From Phallus indusiatus (lineage: Eukaryota; Basidiomycota; Agaricomycetes; Phallales; Phallaceae), in the NCBI GenBank assembly GCA_027605045.1, contig JAQFWX010000141.1, positions 1-64,000 on the forward strand: a stretch of 64,000 nucleotides of DNA, written 5' to 3'. Positions 1-10,386 of this stretch are shown here, one piece after another. Each line of letters opens with the position of its first letter. Position 1 is the stretch's first letter. The notes under the pieces are model-generated. The model made no database searches and was not told the DNA's origin. It was given only the letters and a program-made list of their open reading frames with translations. The translations under genes and the position numbers were made by a program.

Positions 1-713
1 TGTCGTGTCGGCTGAACAAATTCAGCCGGGTGTTATCGTTCAGAATAGGTGGACAAGGATTAGTATTGGTCCGTATGGCGCTGCTGGTGCTAAAGATGAC
101 GTTGGCAAGGCTAGGACGGAGGAGTTTGTTCAGCTGTTGAAGTTGGGTGGTGTGAAGGATGCAGAAGTTTATAGTGAGAAGGCGTTGCAGCAAGTTAGAT
201 GGCATAAGATTGCTGTAAGTCGTCTCAAACAAAACATAAATTTATCTAAAATGACTTTATTTCTGCTGTATGTAGATTAATGGAAGCATGAACCCTTCTG
301 CTGTTCTCTCATCGGGAACGGAAAATGCTCGGATGGTTAAAGATCCAGAATTACGATTACATCTTCGAGCGTGCATGGAAGAAGTCTTCCACGCCGCTCA
401 TGTAGTTTTGGGAGAACCGCTCCCTTCTCACCTTGCGACAGCCGACCAAATTATAACAAGCACAGAACGAAACACAGGTGGACGGCCTAGTATGCTTGTG
501 GACTGGGAAAAGGGAAGTTCAATGGAGCTGGAGGTGATTTTGGGTAATCCGATTCGGATTGCGAGGAGTAAAGGTGTTGAGATGGCTCGGTTGCAAGCTA
601 TGTACGCGCTTTTGAAAGCCGCGCAGGAGAGAAGGAGTGAGGAGCGAAAGAAGAAGAAGAGTTCTAGTGTTAACCAGGGTTCAGCATCGACATCTGAGCG
701 GAGCCGCTTGTGA
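1..713 (+). CDS. 2-dehydropantoate 2-reductase family protein, C-terminal part (5' end outside window)
   Basis: This is the 3' part of a gene that enters from the left edge. Two exons are visible: 1 to 214 and 276 to 713, split by a 61-nt GT..AG intron. Across the junction the protein reads KIA-INGSMNPSAVLS, matching the conserved Asn-rich segment that opens the C-terminal helical domain of ketopantoate reductases (ApbA/PanE family). Further on, GGRPSMLVDWEKG matches the family's SM..D...G signature, and LEVILGNPIRIARSKGVEMAR matches the E...G region that binds substrate and NADPH. The family reduces ketopantoate to pantoate for pantothenate/CoA synthesis, but fungi carry several divergent paralogs, so the substrate here is uncertain. 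The last ~25 residues are a Lys/Ser-rich tail. The Rossmann half lies outside the window. Confidence 0.8.
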
Positions 714-1149
714 AGAGATAAGAGCACATAAATAAATGTTAGCGCGGGTTCAACTCAGTGTTGTTTCAGGGATGAATTAGTTTCGTTGTCTGCGGATTTG
801 TTTCGTTTCGAACTTCAGACCCTGTTCGGCACTTTTTCTCTTCATAAAAGCTAATGTATTCTGGGTATTTGCTTTAGTTCCAAAAACAGCACGTGTATTG
901 TATGTTACTTGCTCTATTTGTGTGTGTCTTTCTCAGTTTTTTCACCGAAAGACTTTTTTGGAGTATGTATGCATGTTGTTCTATTTAGTTTGATCTTCGG
1001 AGCCGCTTGGATCTGGATCATCGGCCAATTACACGCCCAGCTTTCAACCGAGTCGAGTCACATCTAGATTGGTCGAGTCATTTCAAATAATGTACATGTA
1101 TACTTAATTCATGTCGATTTTCTACAATACCTTGAACACAGCCTGAATA
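714..1149. other. Intergenic, no gene seen
   Basis: This stretch lies between the reductase stop codon and the first GNAT locus. It is T-rich just after the stop, as expected for a 3' UTR. No conserved reading frame, RNA gene or clear promoter element was recognised. Confidence 0.6.
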
Positions 1150-1826
1150 ATGAGCACATCTCAATGGCCTCCAGACTATGTATTTATATCTCGCTGGGGA
1201 CGTATCAAACTCGCGCCTCCCAGAGACGAAGACGATGCTGACGTAGTCGCCCTTCGCAACCACTCCGAAACTCGGAGATACTACCTTACATGCCGTCCGA
1301 TCTGACGGTAGACCAATGGAGACAGCGCAGGCGCGAACGTACCAGCAAAGAAACCTGGGATCTCAATATTCATTTTACCTCCGAAAACTCTCCCAGCACC
1401 GAAATCGCCTCCGACGATAAACAGCTCGAAACATCGTCGTCATTGTCCTCTTCTTTCGTGGGTGTATGCGGTGTATTTCGGATAGACGGCGCAAACAAGG
1501 CCGGTGAAGTTGGGATCATAATTCGCCCGGACCTTTATCGTAATTTCATCGCAACCGAAGCGCTGTATTGCAATCTAGTTCTCGCTTTCGAACATCCTCA
1601 GCTGGATTTATATCGCGTATCATTTGTTACTGGTGCTACGAACGTGCGGATGAGAAATTGGTTAGAGCGTTTTGGAATTGCTTTGGAGTACCTAAAGAAG
1701 GAAGCGTGGTCGGATGGTCAGGGTGGTCGATTGGATGTTGTTGGTTATACGATTTTGAAACCTGATTGGTTCGCTTTGAAAAGTAGATTGAAAGAGGAAT
1801 TGGATAAACGGCTCCTCAAAAATTGA
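1150..1826 (+). pseudogene. GNAT N-acetyltransferase, copy 1, frameshifted
   Basis: The frame from ATG 1150 begins MSTSQWPPDYVFISRWGRIK and aligns with the second GNAT copy at 3535. After ETRRY it runs into a stop just past 1300. One frame over, alignment resumes at PSDLTVDQW and continues to 1826. Near 1280 copy 2 reads TACCTACC where this copy has TACTACC, so one C appears to be missing. Adding one base would give 225 codons. The second half carries GNAT/RimJ-like features: a VGVCGVFRIDGANKAGEVG strand pair, then IATEALYCNLVLAFE and an N..MRNWLERFGI segment that normally contacts acetyl-CoA. The acceptor substrate is unknown. A translation start at the downstream ATG (1290) would keep only part of the fold. 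A sequencing error is the main alternative to a true pseudogene. Confidence 0.75.
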
Positions 1827-3534
1827 AAAATTAAAAAAACGTGTTTGTTTGTAATTTGCATGTATGTATGCTGTCCAAATTTTTTTGATTTATGTATTGA
1901 AAGGTCGAGACCCGTGTACCTTTATGATATGATGAGCTTGTGTATTGACAGATCGACTTTAGGTACATACTTGCATGTGTGTGAAGATTATCGTCTACAT
2001 TCAAAAGGATCTCCGTCTCTGCAAAAAATGGACAATCTATGGGCGTTTTAAATCTCTGAGAATCATTACCCAAACTGTGGTTAACACACGACCACAGATC
2101 CGCTGGTTCCGCCTGTCAACTCCAAAACTCTAGCTTCTAAGCTTCTGAGCATGACGCCGTATTCATCGGACTTGTTATACCAAGACTATATTAGGAATTA
2201 AGCCAGATGAAGAGTGATAACCACCAGAGAACCAATCAGATTACCCATGTGTAATTCCTATTACTTATTGACTTTTCTCACCTACTACATACATAACAGG
2301 TGCACCTACTCATCTTTAGTCAAAAGACCTTGAGGCTGACCCTGTGAATTCGAATTCAGGGACATTACTCGTAAGCAGACATATACTTTTGAATTCTGAC
2401 AGCTTAGTTATGTGACACTTCCCATCTCTCCCGGACGTTGCTAATCCCGATTCATCCAGGCCTGTAGCCCGCATTTGGTCAGATTAGCCCTACTAACGGA
2501 GATGAGAACAATTAAACACTCGGTCGATTCCTTTCCGGTGATGTAGTACCTCGAAACATCTGACCTAATGATAAACTATTGTGTACCTCAAAATCTGAGC
2601 CGTCGCCCTTGATTTCAACGCAATGGAAGGCAGCGATAGTTTCCGGAATACAGGGTCTCAATAGTTCGTACTGCGTCGAGATTTCAAGTCACCGCGAAGA
2701 CAAGACAGGGAGCCTTCCTTTTCCGGATACCCGCCCAAACACTCATGACATGGAGGGAAAGAAAAAATAGTTATCTCGCTGTCGGTCTAGATCTTGAAGG
2801 TATTATTTATTTCATAACCGCTTCGTGACAAACTGGTTTTAATTTCCCTGAACGGAATCTGACGAAAAAGTGCTACTGGTCAGCCTTACTTCAACTTGTG
2901 TCCAGTTCTCCAAAATATTTTTTCCGGGTTTTCAATTAGTCCTTTCCCGCATAAATGTAAGATGGTCGCACCTAAACCACTATTCACCCATAGACAGGAA
3001 CATTTTGTTAACAGCGAGGGCGAAGTGTGAGGGCGTCACGGGCGATGATAACCGTTTGTCTTATTCTTCAATAATGATCCGACCCGCGATGCACTCGTTT
3101 ACTGAGAAGGTAATCAGACCATTGGAATAGTCAGCTTTCTCGTACCTCTATTTACCAAGATAATATTGTGACACAGCCCGGAGTTGTCAATGTCTTAAAC
3201 TAAATAGTGTGTCAACGACTACCTTCTCACAATGAATTTCGAAGCAATAGCATTCAAAATCCGTCTTTCGAATTTTACTATTTGATAACATAAGTGACAA
3301 GTTCTTGTCTTCATTATAAATTGTCATACATACTGCGTGAGTATTACCATAAAGATTACGCGACACGTCCTACATAGCGCGCAGAAGACCAGAATGATTT
3401 CGGAGCCGATAAAGGTTGATTTCATTAACTTCGTTTAAGTGAGTGACTAGGTTGAGTCATAGTAAATTCACCTACGGTTGCCTCTTTTTAAAACCAACTT
3501 ATTTTCCAAACTTCACTTTCCTTCACGCACCAAC
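1827..3534. other. Intergenic between the GNAT copies, no gene seen
   Basis: This 1.7-kb spacer separates the two GNAT paralogs. Several short open frames of 60-90 codons occur on both strands, but none shows a recognisable domain, splice structure or repeat between frames. No transposon end, RNA gene or extra GNAT fragment was recognised by eye. Confidence 0.5.
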
Positions 3535-4184
3535 ATGAGCGCACATAAACTGCCTCTCGATTATGAGCTTGTATCCCCCTGGGGACGTATCAAACTAGCT
3601 CCCGCAAAGGACGATGACAATCTTGATATGATCGCTCTTCGTATTGACCCCGAAACTCGGAGATACCTACCTTACATGCCAGCTGATCTGACCTTGGAGC
3701 AATGGAAACAGCGCAGAAAGGAACGCTCGGACAGCAAAGAAACTTGGGATCTCAATATCTATTTTACCTCCCAGGAAGACTGTTCTACTAATTCTTCCGG
3801 CCAAACATCGTCTTTCGTCGGTGAATGTGGAGTTTCCCATATAGATTTCGCAAACAAGACTGGTGAAGTTGGAGTTATAATTCGTTCAGACCTCTATCGC
3901 AAATTTATTGCTACCGAGACGTTGTATTGTAACTTGGTCCTCGCATTCGAGCACCTCAGCTGGAGCTGCATCGTGTATCATTCGTCACGGCTGCCATAAA
4001 TGTGCGGATGAGGAATTGGTTGGAACGTTTCGGTATTGCTTTGGAATACCGAAAGAAGGACGCGTGGTCAGATGGAGAAGGTGGTCGATTAGATGTCGTT
4101 GTTTATACTATTTTTAGGCGCGATTGGCCTGCACTGAAAGATAGAATGAAGGAGGAATTGGACAGGCGGCTTCTCAATCACTGA
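3535..4184 (+). pseudogene. GNAT N-acetyltransferase, copy 2, frameshifted at a different site
   Basis: The frame starts at ATG 3535 (MSAHKLPLDYELVSPWGRIK) and is open through the acetyltransferase core, where VGECGVSHIDFANKTGEVG and IATETLYCNLVLAFE are visible. It then breaks after LAFEH and stops at 3999. Alignment with copy 1 (LAFEHPQLDLYRVSFVT) resumes one frame over and ends in MRNWLERFGIALEY to the stop at 4184. The break falls at 3952-3956, where the sequence reads CACCTCAG and a His-Pro-Gln reading needs CAYCCTCAG, so one C is missing. Restoring frame would give 216 codons. The site differs from the break in copy 1, so the two lesions are independent. What each copy acetylated cannot be read from the sequence. 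Confidence 0.75.
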
Positions 4185-4448
4185 AACATGGACTGTCTTT
4201 ACTGCCAAACCTAAACAGAAATGTTATACAATTCGCATTACGAGTTACAAAACTGTACTCATAATTTAACGGGTTCTTGTCCTTCTATCTTTCAAATGGT
4301 TTGTAGATTATAGCTTGCTATTTGCAAATCTCACTCCTTGACCTCGCAGCGTGTTGGCCGATTACACACCAATTCGCCGGCCCGCAGTCAGCTAGAATCT
4401 CGTGACTAGAGAGCCAATCGGACCGTCTGCGATAAAGTCGCAGCTTCT

Positions 4449-4454
4449 TATATA
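4449..4454 (+). promoter_or_regulatory. TATA box upstream of the esterase gene
   Basis: TATATA sits 45 bp before the ATG at 4499, a spacing that leaves a short 5' UTR if transcription starts about 30 bp downstream. The 314-bp gap from 4185 to 4498 holds nothing else recognisable. Confidence 0.45.
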
Positions 4455-4498
4455 CCCTCAAAGTCTAGTTCTTGCTACCAATTTCTCATCCTGTACCC

Positions 4499-5909
4499 AT
4501 GGCAGCTGTAGAGGTAGATCCAAACCATAATGCACTCCTGCCCGCGTTTGAAGCTCGGCTAGAACCCGAATACGTTGCTCTTTACAACCAACATATCCGA
4601 GGCCATAAATTAGCTCATGAATTCACTGTGGAGGAGAACAGGGAAAACCCTGTTATTCTTAGTTTTGGGTGAGCGGCTCGGGTCACTAATTGTTGACTTC
4701 GTTTTTCTCCGTTCGTTATACCCGTCATGTCGAATTCGTCATAGCGGGAGTACATATGATAATTCTTATTGAAAGCTTCCGAGCACTGTTATTTTCAGAA
4801 TGAGTTGGGATTGAACTAATGCATTGATAAAAGGAAAGAACCCGGACCCCAGGTCGGGGAATTGAACATGCTACCATTACTGTGTCAGACGGAGCGAAGA
4901 TTCCGTTGGTAATTTACAGGCCCACTGAGGAACAAAAGCGTATCAGTGCTGGAGAAGGAAAACTTCCACCTGTTCATATTAACGTACACGGAGGAGGTAT
5001 GATTCATTATCTCTCGTCCGTTGAATAATCACAAGAAAAATAATAACCACCAACTTACTACCATAAGGTTGGGTACTTGGTAATGCTGGAGATGACGAAT
5101 CTTGGATAAGAAACGCCGTTTCAGCTACAGGATGCGTCGTTGTTGACGTAGCTTATCGTTTAGCTCCAGAATATCGACTGCCTACACCAATAAACGATGT
5201 ATGGGATACCCTTGTGTATGTCGCAGAGAATGCGCAAGAGTTGGGTATCGATCCCACCCGAATTAGTATCGGAGGATTTTCAGCTGGAGGGCATATCGCG
5301 GCTGTTTTATCCCATCGTGCACGAGACAAGGGATTACCTAACAATGGAAAACTCGTATTCGCACTGATGGTTATTCCAGTGACTGACGCAAATGCTCTTG
5401 ATACTTATTCGCACGTTAGAAAAGGTAAATTATTAAAGCACATACGAAAATCATTACACACCTGGTTTTTAGATGTCCCATATTCTTCATGGAATGAATG
5501 TTATTATGGACCTTTTCTCTCCTATGCACGAATGTCATGGTTCTACAAATACGCATTACCACTGCCAGTGACCGATGCAGTTCTTACGGACCCGGAAATA
5601 TCCCCTTACACTCGAAGAATTTCAAAGGATTGCCGCCGACCTTAGTTTACCCAGCTGAGATAGATGTTTTACGGGAGGAAGGGTTAGCTTATGCAAAAAA
5701 GCTACAGGAAGAAGGGGACGGTTGGGTCGAATGTGTACTTGCTAAGGGAGTACCTCATCCTTTCCCGCACCAGGTGAGCCCGTTCCCATATTTTGGTATG
5801 ACAGGGGCTGAAAAAATAGCAGACAGCAGCCACTCCAAGGGCGAGAGAATTTGTTGAGAAATCAACGACAAGATTGAGGGAGGCATATGCAGGCCTTTTG
5901 ACACGCTGA
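4499..5909 (+). pseudogene. HSL-family alpha/beta hydrolase (esterase/lipase), frameshifted near the 3' end
   Basis: Five exons are inferred: 4499-4668, 4839-4996, 5068-5424, 5473-5773 and 5820-5909. The oxyanion-hole motif HGGGW spans the second intron. The nucleophile elbow is GFSAGG, and AYRLAPEYRLP is the usual segment between them in hormone-sensitive-lipase-type esterases. The acid Asp is expected in PAEIDVLREEG and the His in GVPHPFPH. Between DPEISP and NFKGLPPTLVYPAEID the frame changes by one base, at the CCCC run 5602-5605. Adding one base gives 358 residues, a normal family length. Without it translation stops near 5644 and both the Asp and His are lost. The first intron (170 nt) is the least certain boundary. 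The substrate is probably a short-chain ester, but that is family-level inference. Confidence 0.75.
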
Positions 5910-6172
5910 ATTTGCAGCTATGCCGACAGGATGTCGAGGAGTTAGGAACCTTAAACTAAATATTAAAGTAAATTTCTTCTTAGGAATGTGATTCGAAAAT
6001 ACAAGGAATTTTTGCGATCCATGTCCAGAGAGTTTTGCAAGCCTGATCATTGCCGAGTTTAAAGTCAAGAGCAACTATAGTCGAGTAGCGGAGTTCTAAT
6101 CCTACAGTTTTCTCGAGCGCCCGTTTCAAAAACTCAAAAACTATATCTTCAAACGACGGCCAAGGAGGCGTC

Positions 6173-8370
6173 ATGTTGGTCCTATACGAAACTGCTCTTG
6201 GATACTGTTTGTTTAAACTCACGAATGACGCGAAGCTCAATTCGTCGGACTTGTATAAGGAGTTTGAGTCTCCAGAGCGGGCCAACAGTCTGTACGGTGC
6301 ACTTCCTTTCGATGTTCTACTTGCAAGTTGACTGGAAAACGCTTATATAGACTAAAACTTCGTGCTATCCATCGATTTACTTCGACTGCGACGGCTGTGG
6401 AAGACTATACTTCAATTCAAGAAGGAAAATTGCCCAAAGGCCTCAAACAGTTCTTGTCGGACGAGATTGTTAATAAGGGCAAAGGAAAAGAGACCTTGGC
6501 AATTGTTGAGCCTAAGCTTGGTGAACTTCAGTTGCTAATGTATACATGTGTCTGTCGCTTACTCCTTTCAAGCAAATGCCATATCAAAAAAATTGGGCAT
6601 CAATGTTGTCGCTGACAGTGCTACTCTGGAGCTTTATCGTGGAATCCGAGGGCAATTAGCGGCATTACTAGACGGACTGAACCCAGCGGATTTGGCTACT
6701 ATGAGTCTTGGTTTAAGTCATTCTCTTTCGCGGTATGTCATAATATACTACACACCATCTGTTCTTAGGCTCAACTTGTCGCAAAAAGGTTCAAGTTGAA
6801 ATTCTCCCCTGACAAGGTCGACACTATGGTCATTCAGGCAATTGCGTTACTTGACGATTTGGATAAGGAAATCAACATCTACTCAATGCGTGTAAAAGTA
6901 CGCTCATGGCATTTGGCTTCTATTCATTCTCTAAACATTTTTGTCTAGGAATGGTACGGTTGGCATTTCCCAGAGATGGGTAAAATCATCACAGACAATC
7001 TTGCATATGCAAAGGTTGTGCGATTAATGGGTATGTATATGTGTTCTTTAGTTTTCAAATGTTCCGCAACTCTAATGCGTCGTAAACAGGATTCCGTACA
7101 AATGCTGCTTCAACCGATTTTGCCTCCATCCTTCCCGAGGATTTGGAAGCTACATTGAAGGTTGCCGCTGAGATTAGTATGGGAACAGAAATCTCGGACG
7201 CCGACATAAACCACATCTTCTCTCTATGTGATCAAGTCATTTCAATCACAGATTACCGGACACAACTTGCTGAATACCTTCGTAATCGTATGAGTGCCAT
7301 CGCACCAAACTTGACTGCGCTGGTTGGTGAACTTGTCGGTGCAAGATTAATCAGCCACGCAGGAAGCTTATTAAATTTGGCCAAACATCCAGCCAGTACG
7401 GTCCAGATTCTCGGAGCTGAAAAGGCCCTTTTCCGTGCCCTCAAAACAAAACATGATACCCCAAAATATGGTTTAATTTACCATGTAAGTCGAGAAGATC
7501 GTCGATTTAGATTAGGCTCCTCAAATTGTTTTTCAAACCAAGGCTTCATTGATCGGACAAGCACCGCCAAAATTAAAAGGAAAGGTATGTCAGATATGTT
7601 GTTGATGTCATGGCGCATTCCTGTTAAATGAGTCAATATAGATGGCTCGTATGGTCGCCACCAAAGCAGCCTTATCCATCCGTGTCGACGCCCTTACAGA
7701 TGCGGAAGGCAAATCAGAACCTTCCGCTCCAACAATTGGTGTCGAAAACCGCGCAAAACTAGAGTCACGTCTTCGCGCTCTAGAATACCAAAACGATGTG
7801 GGTGGCATCCGCAACTTCGCCGATCCGTCGTCTTCGAAGAAACAAAAGAAGTTCGAGATGAACACAGAGGTGAAAACGTATAATACTGCAGCTGATGCTG
7901 TAGATTTGCTACCGACACAACGGGATACTATTGATATGAGTCCTGTTGAACGGGCTGTCAAAGTTGCGATGGATGTCAAGGAAGAGAAGAAACGTGTCAA
8001 GGAGGAGAAAAAGAAGCAAAAGGAAAAGGAGAAGGCGAAGAAGGAAGAGGATGATGAGGGGATGGAGGTTGATTCGACGCTCAAATCCGTCAATGGTAGA
8101 GACGAGGAATCACCGGATGCGAAAGCTGAGCAAAAGCGATTGAAGAAAGAGGCGAAGAAAGCTGAGAAGGAGAAGAAGGAGAAGGCTAAGGAGGACGAGA
8201 AGGAAGAGGTTAAAGAGAAAAAGAAAGACAAGAAGAAAGATAAAGAAGTCAAGGCGAATGGTAGTTCACCTGACAAGAGCGAGAAGAAGAAGCGGAAACG
8301 AGAGGAGGAAGAGACACACGTCGCAGAGGATCAGTCGAAAGAGAAGAAAAAGAAAAAGCATAAAGCTTGA
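6173..8370 (+). CDS. NOP58: Nop58, core protein of box C/D snoRNPs
   Basis: Eight exons (6173-6291, 6351-6520, 6573-6732, 6789-6897, 6949-7030, 7090-7484, 7543-7584, 7642-8370) give 601 residues. The start [15 protein letters not shown] is the canonical Nop5/Nop58 N-terminus. Diagnostic stretches follow: [39 protein letters not shown], then the NOSIC/Nop core with [29 protein letters not shown] and [20 protein letters not shown]. The last ~110 residues are a Lys/Glu-rich KKE tail with a nuclear or nucleolar localisation role. Nop58 pairs with Nop56, fibrillarin and Snu13 to form the particle that 2'-O-methylates pre-rRNA. The tail is a charged low-complexity tract, so the reverse strand also looks open there. 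The gene converges on ENP1. Confidence 0.97.
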
Positions 8371-8446
8371 AAGCGTTGCTTGTATTATACTTTTGGGGTT
8401 ATGTGTATACATTTATCTATCAATCATAATCAATGGATCGACTACA

Positions 8447-10180
8447 TTATATCTCCATAGCTGCATCCTCATTCGGACGTGGTTCGCCTCGTGAAACACT
8501 GCTAACTAATTCACGTCGAATTTCAGGGCTTATCTCCGGATGTGGATGGACTCGTGCTACGTCCAACAAAGCATCTTTTTGGTCTGGAGCCAAGTCAGCC
8601 GCGAACCTTTGAAACGAAAAGATATTAGACTTTGTTTAAAGAAATCAGCAGAAATGTACCTTTGACAAAATACAAGAAGACTTTGATGCCACAAAACAGG
8701 TAGTTTCTCGCTTTCACCGATACCCGCTTTATAGGTATTTGATATGCGTATGAAATAATTTACGAGGAGATCGAGAGTTTGGTATGGGAGTGCGTATTTT
8801 TTATCCAATAATATACGAATGAACAGAGATGATGGTCCTAACACACTGTAAGTTGGTCGTTGACGAAGAAAGGGCAATACACTAACCGGTATATTGCGGC
8901 AGACTGGCTAAACGACCTAGGGCCGCTGCAGAGTGAAGCATTGGAATTCTGGAGTTGGCGAGAACTGACGCTATAATAGCTGCTTCCTTGAGAGTACAAC
9001 CACCCTGAAGTAGACTTGAGAAAAAGCGAAGTGAAAGGCGATGAATGGGTGCTTACCTGAACTAAAGGGAACAAGACACCTTTAAAGAACGCGCCGGGTT
9101 TGTAGAGAGCTTTTCTTAAAGCTTCATACAGATGTACATCCAGCTTTCTTCCATCGTGTTTGTCTGCGATATTCGTTCGTACACGTTCGAGAAGGACACC
9201 TTCCAGGAAGATTCTCGCTTGGGCAGGTTTCAAGTTGGAAATTAGTATGCGTGTTGCAGCTTTTGTTGCATGGGGTGTCCATTGAGTTGGATTTGTAAGT
9301 GCGAGGATTCGAGCCCATTGAGGTAAAGCAGGGATCATTTTGAAGGCTTTTGGAAGCGGACCAGACTTGTACTGTGACAAGAGAAGGCCGACTCTGTTCG
9401 GAATAGGTTGGACATAACCAAGTGTCTAATGTACACGACGTACTTGGTATAGACTTCTACCACTTTTGGATTCATTCCTGCTGCCGGATCAGGGGCTTCA
9501 CGTTCTAGCGACATTTGTCTTGTTAGGACTAATCATCTATCTCAAACGAATTAAACCCTACCTTGCCGGATTGGGTGGGATTCTTTAGCCTCTGATTCCT
9601 CTAATTTTGAAAATATCATATCTGCCAGTGTTTTCCGTTCTCCAGCATTGGAAGGTAAAAGGGCATCTAATGTTTTCATGTCTTCCTCGTCGACGTACTA
9701 AATTAAAGTAAATAATCACGGTCGTATTTGGACAGAAAACATTGCGTACCCGTTCAGCATACTCCTCAGCATCTACGCTTCCATCCATTTCAGAATCAGA
9801 ATCTTCTTCGTCTTCGTCATCGTCGAAGTTTTTGTCCAAGTTCATCCGAGGTTGGTAACTTTGGTCGTCCTCATCTTCTTCGTCATCATCTAGGCCTTCA
9901 CCCAGCTCTTCCTGTTGCTCTTTAGCTAGAGCAAAAATTCTTTGTGAGGTTTTGGAATCAAGGATAGTCTATAATTTAGATTCATTATTAGCAAATAAGT
10001 AAATCCAGCTCAAAAATTGCATGCCTCTTGTTCCTCTTCATCTGAATTCCTCTTTTTTTGTCGTTTCCCAGGCTTTGAGACCTTCCCATATTTTGAAATA
10101 ACTTCGTCCTGATTCAGCTGAACGTGCAGCGGGTCATGTCGACTTTTGTCGCCCTTCTTCGGCGCGGTTGTTTTTGGCAT
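8447..10180 (-). CDS. ENP1: Bystin/Enp1, 40S ribosomal subunit assembly factor
   Basis: The minus-strand gene starts at 10180 ([20 protein letters not shown]) and ends at the TAA at 8447. Family landmarks in order are [19 protein letters not shown], the [18 protein letters not shown] segment, [63 protein letters not shown] and a conserved end [13 protein letters not shown]. At least eight exons are needed. Enp1 binds 20S pre-rRNA in the SSU processome and late pre-40S particles, helped by the acidic and basic N-terminal region seen here. Intron 1 (9969-10024) appears to start with GC rather than GT, after EEEQE and before [12 protein letters not shown]. Only 76 bp separate its stop from the NOP58 stop, and 206 bp separate its start from UXS1. 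Confidence 0.96.
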
Positions 10181-10290
10181 TTAAGTGTTAAAAAGTCTCA
10201 ACGTCCAGTGGGCGTCTGACGTTTTTGATTACAAAATCATGACAGGCCAACCGCATCGCCCCAACATCGCCCTCTGTTATGCTCCTTGTC

Positions 10291-10309
10291 ATTGGCCAGA
10301 AACTATAAA
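10291..10309 (+). promoter_or_regulatory. CCAAT-type and TATA elements of UXS1
   Basis: ATTGG (an inverted CCAAT box) at 10291-10295 is followed by TATAAA at 10304-10309, 78 bp before the UXS1 ATG. The 206-bp region to 10180 also serves ENP1 on the other strand. No TATA was seen pointing towards ENP1. Confidence 0.5.
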
Positions 10310-10386
10310 AAAAATGGAACAAGAGAAAGCGCTAAAAAGTTGATTGAGTTCCTGTCTCTTTTCCTTTCGTTCTCTGCTCATATAGC

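Noticed and set aside
7608..8276. 222-codon minus-strand frame rich in Phe/Ser
   Set aside because: It is the antisense of the Lys/Glu-rich tail of NOP58. AAG/GAG repeats on one strand give open CTT/CTC frames on the other.
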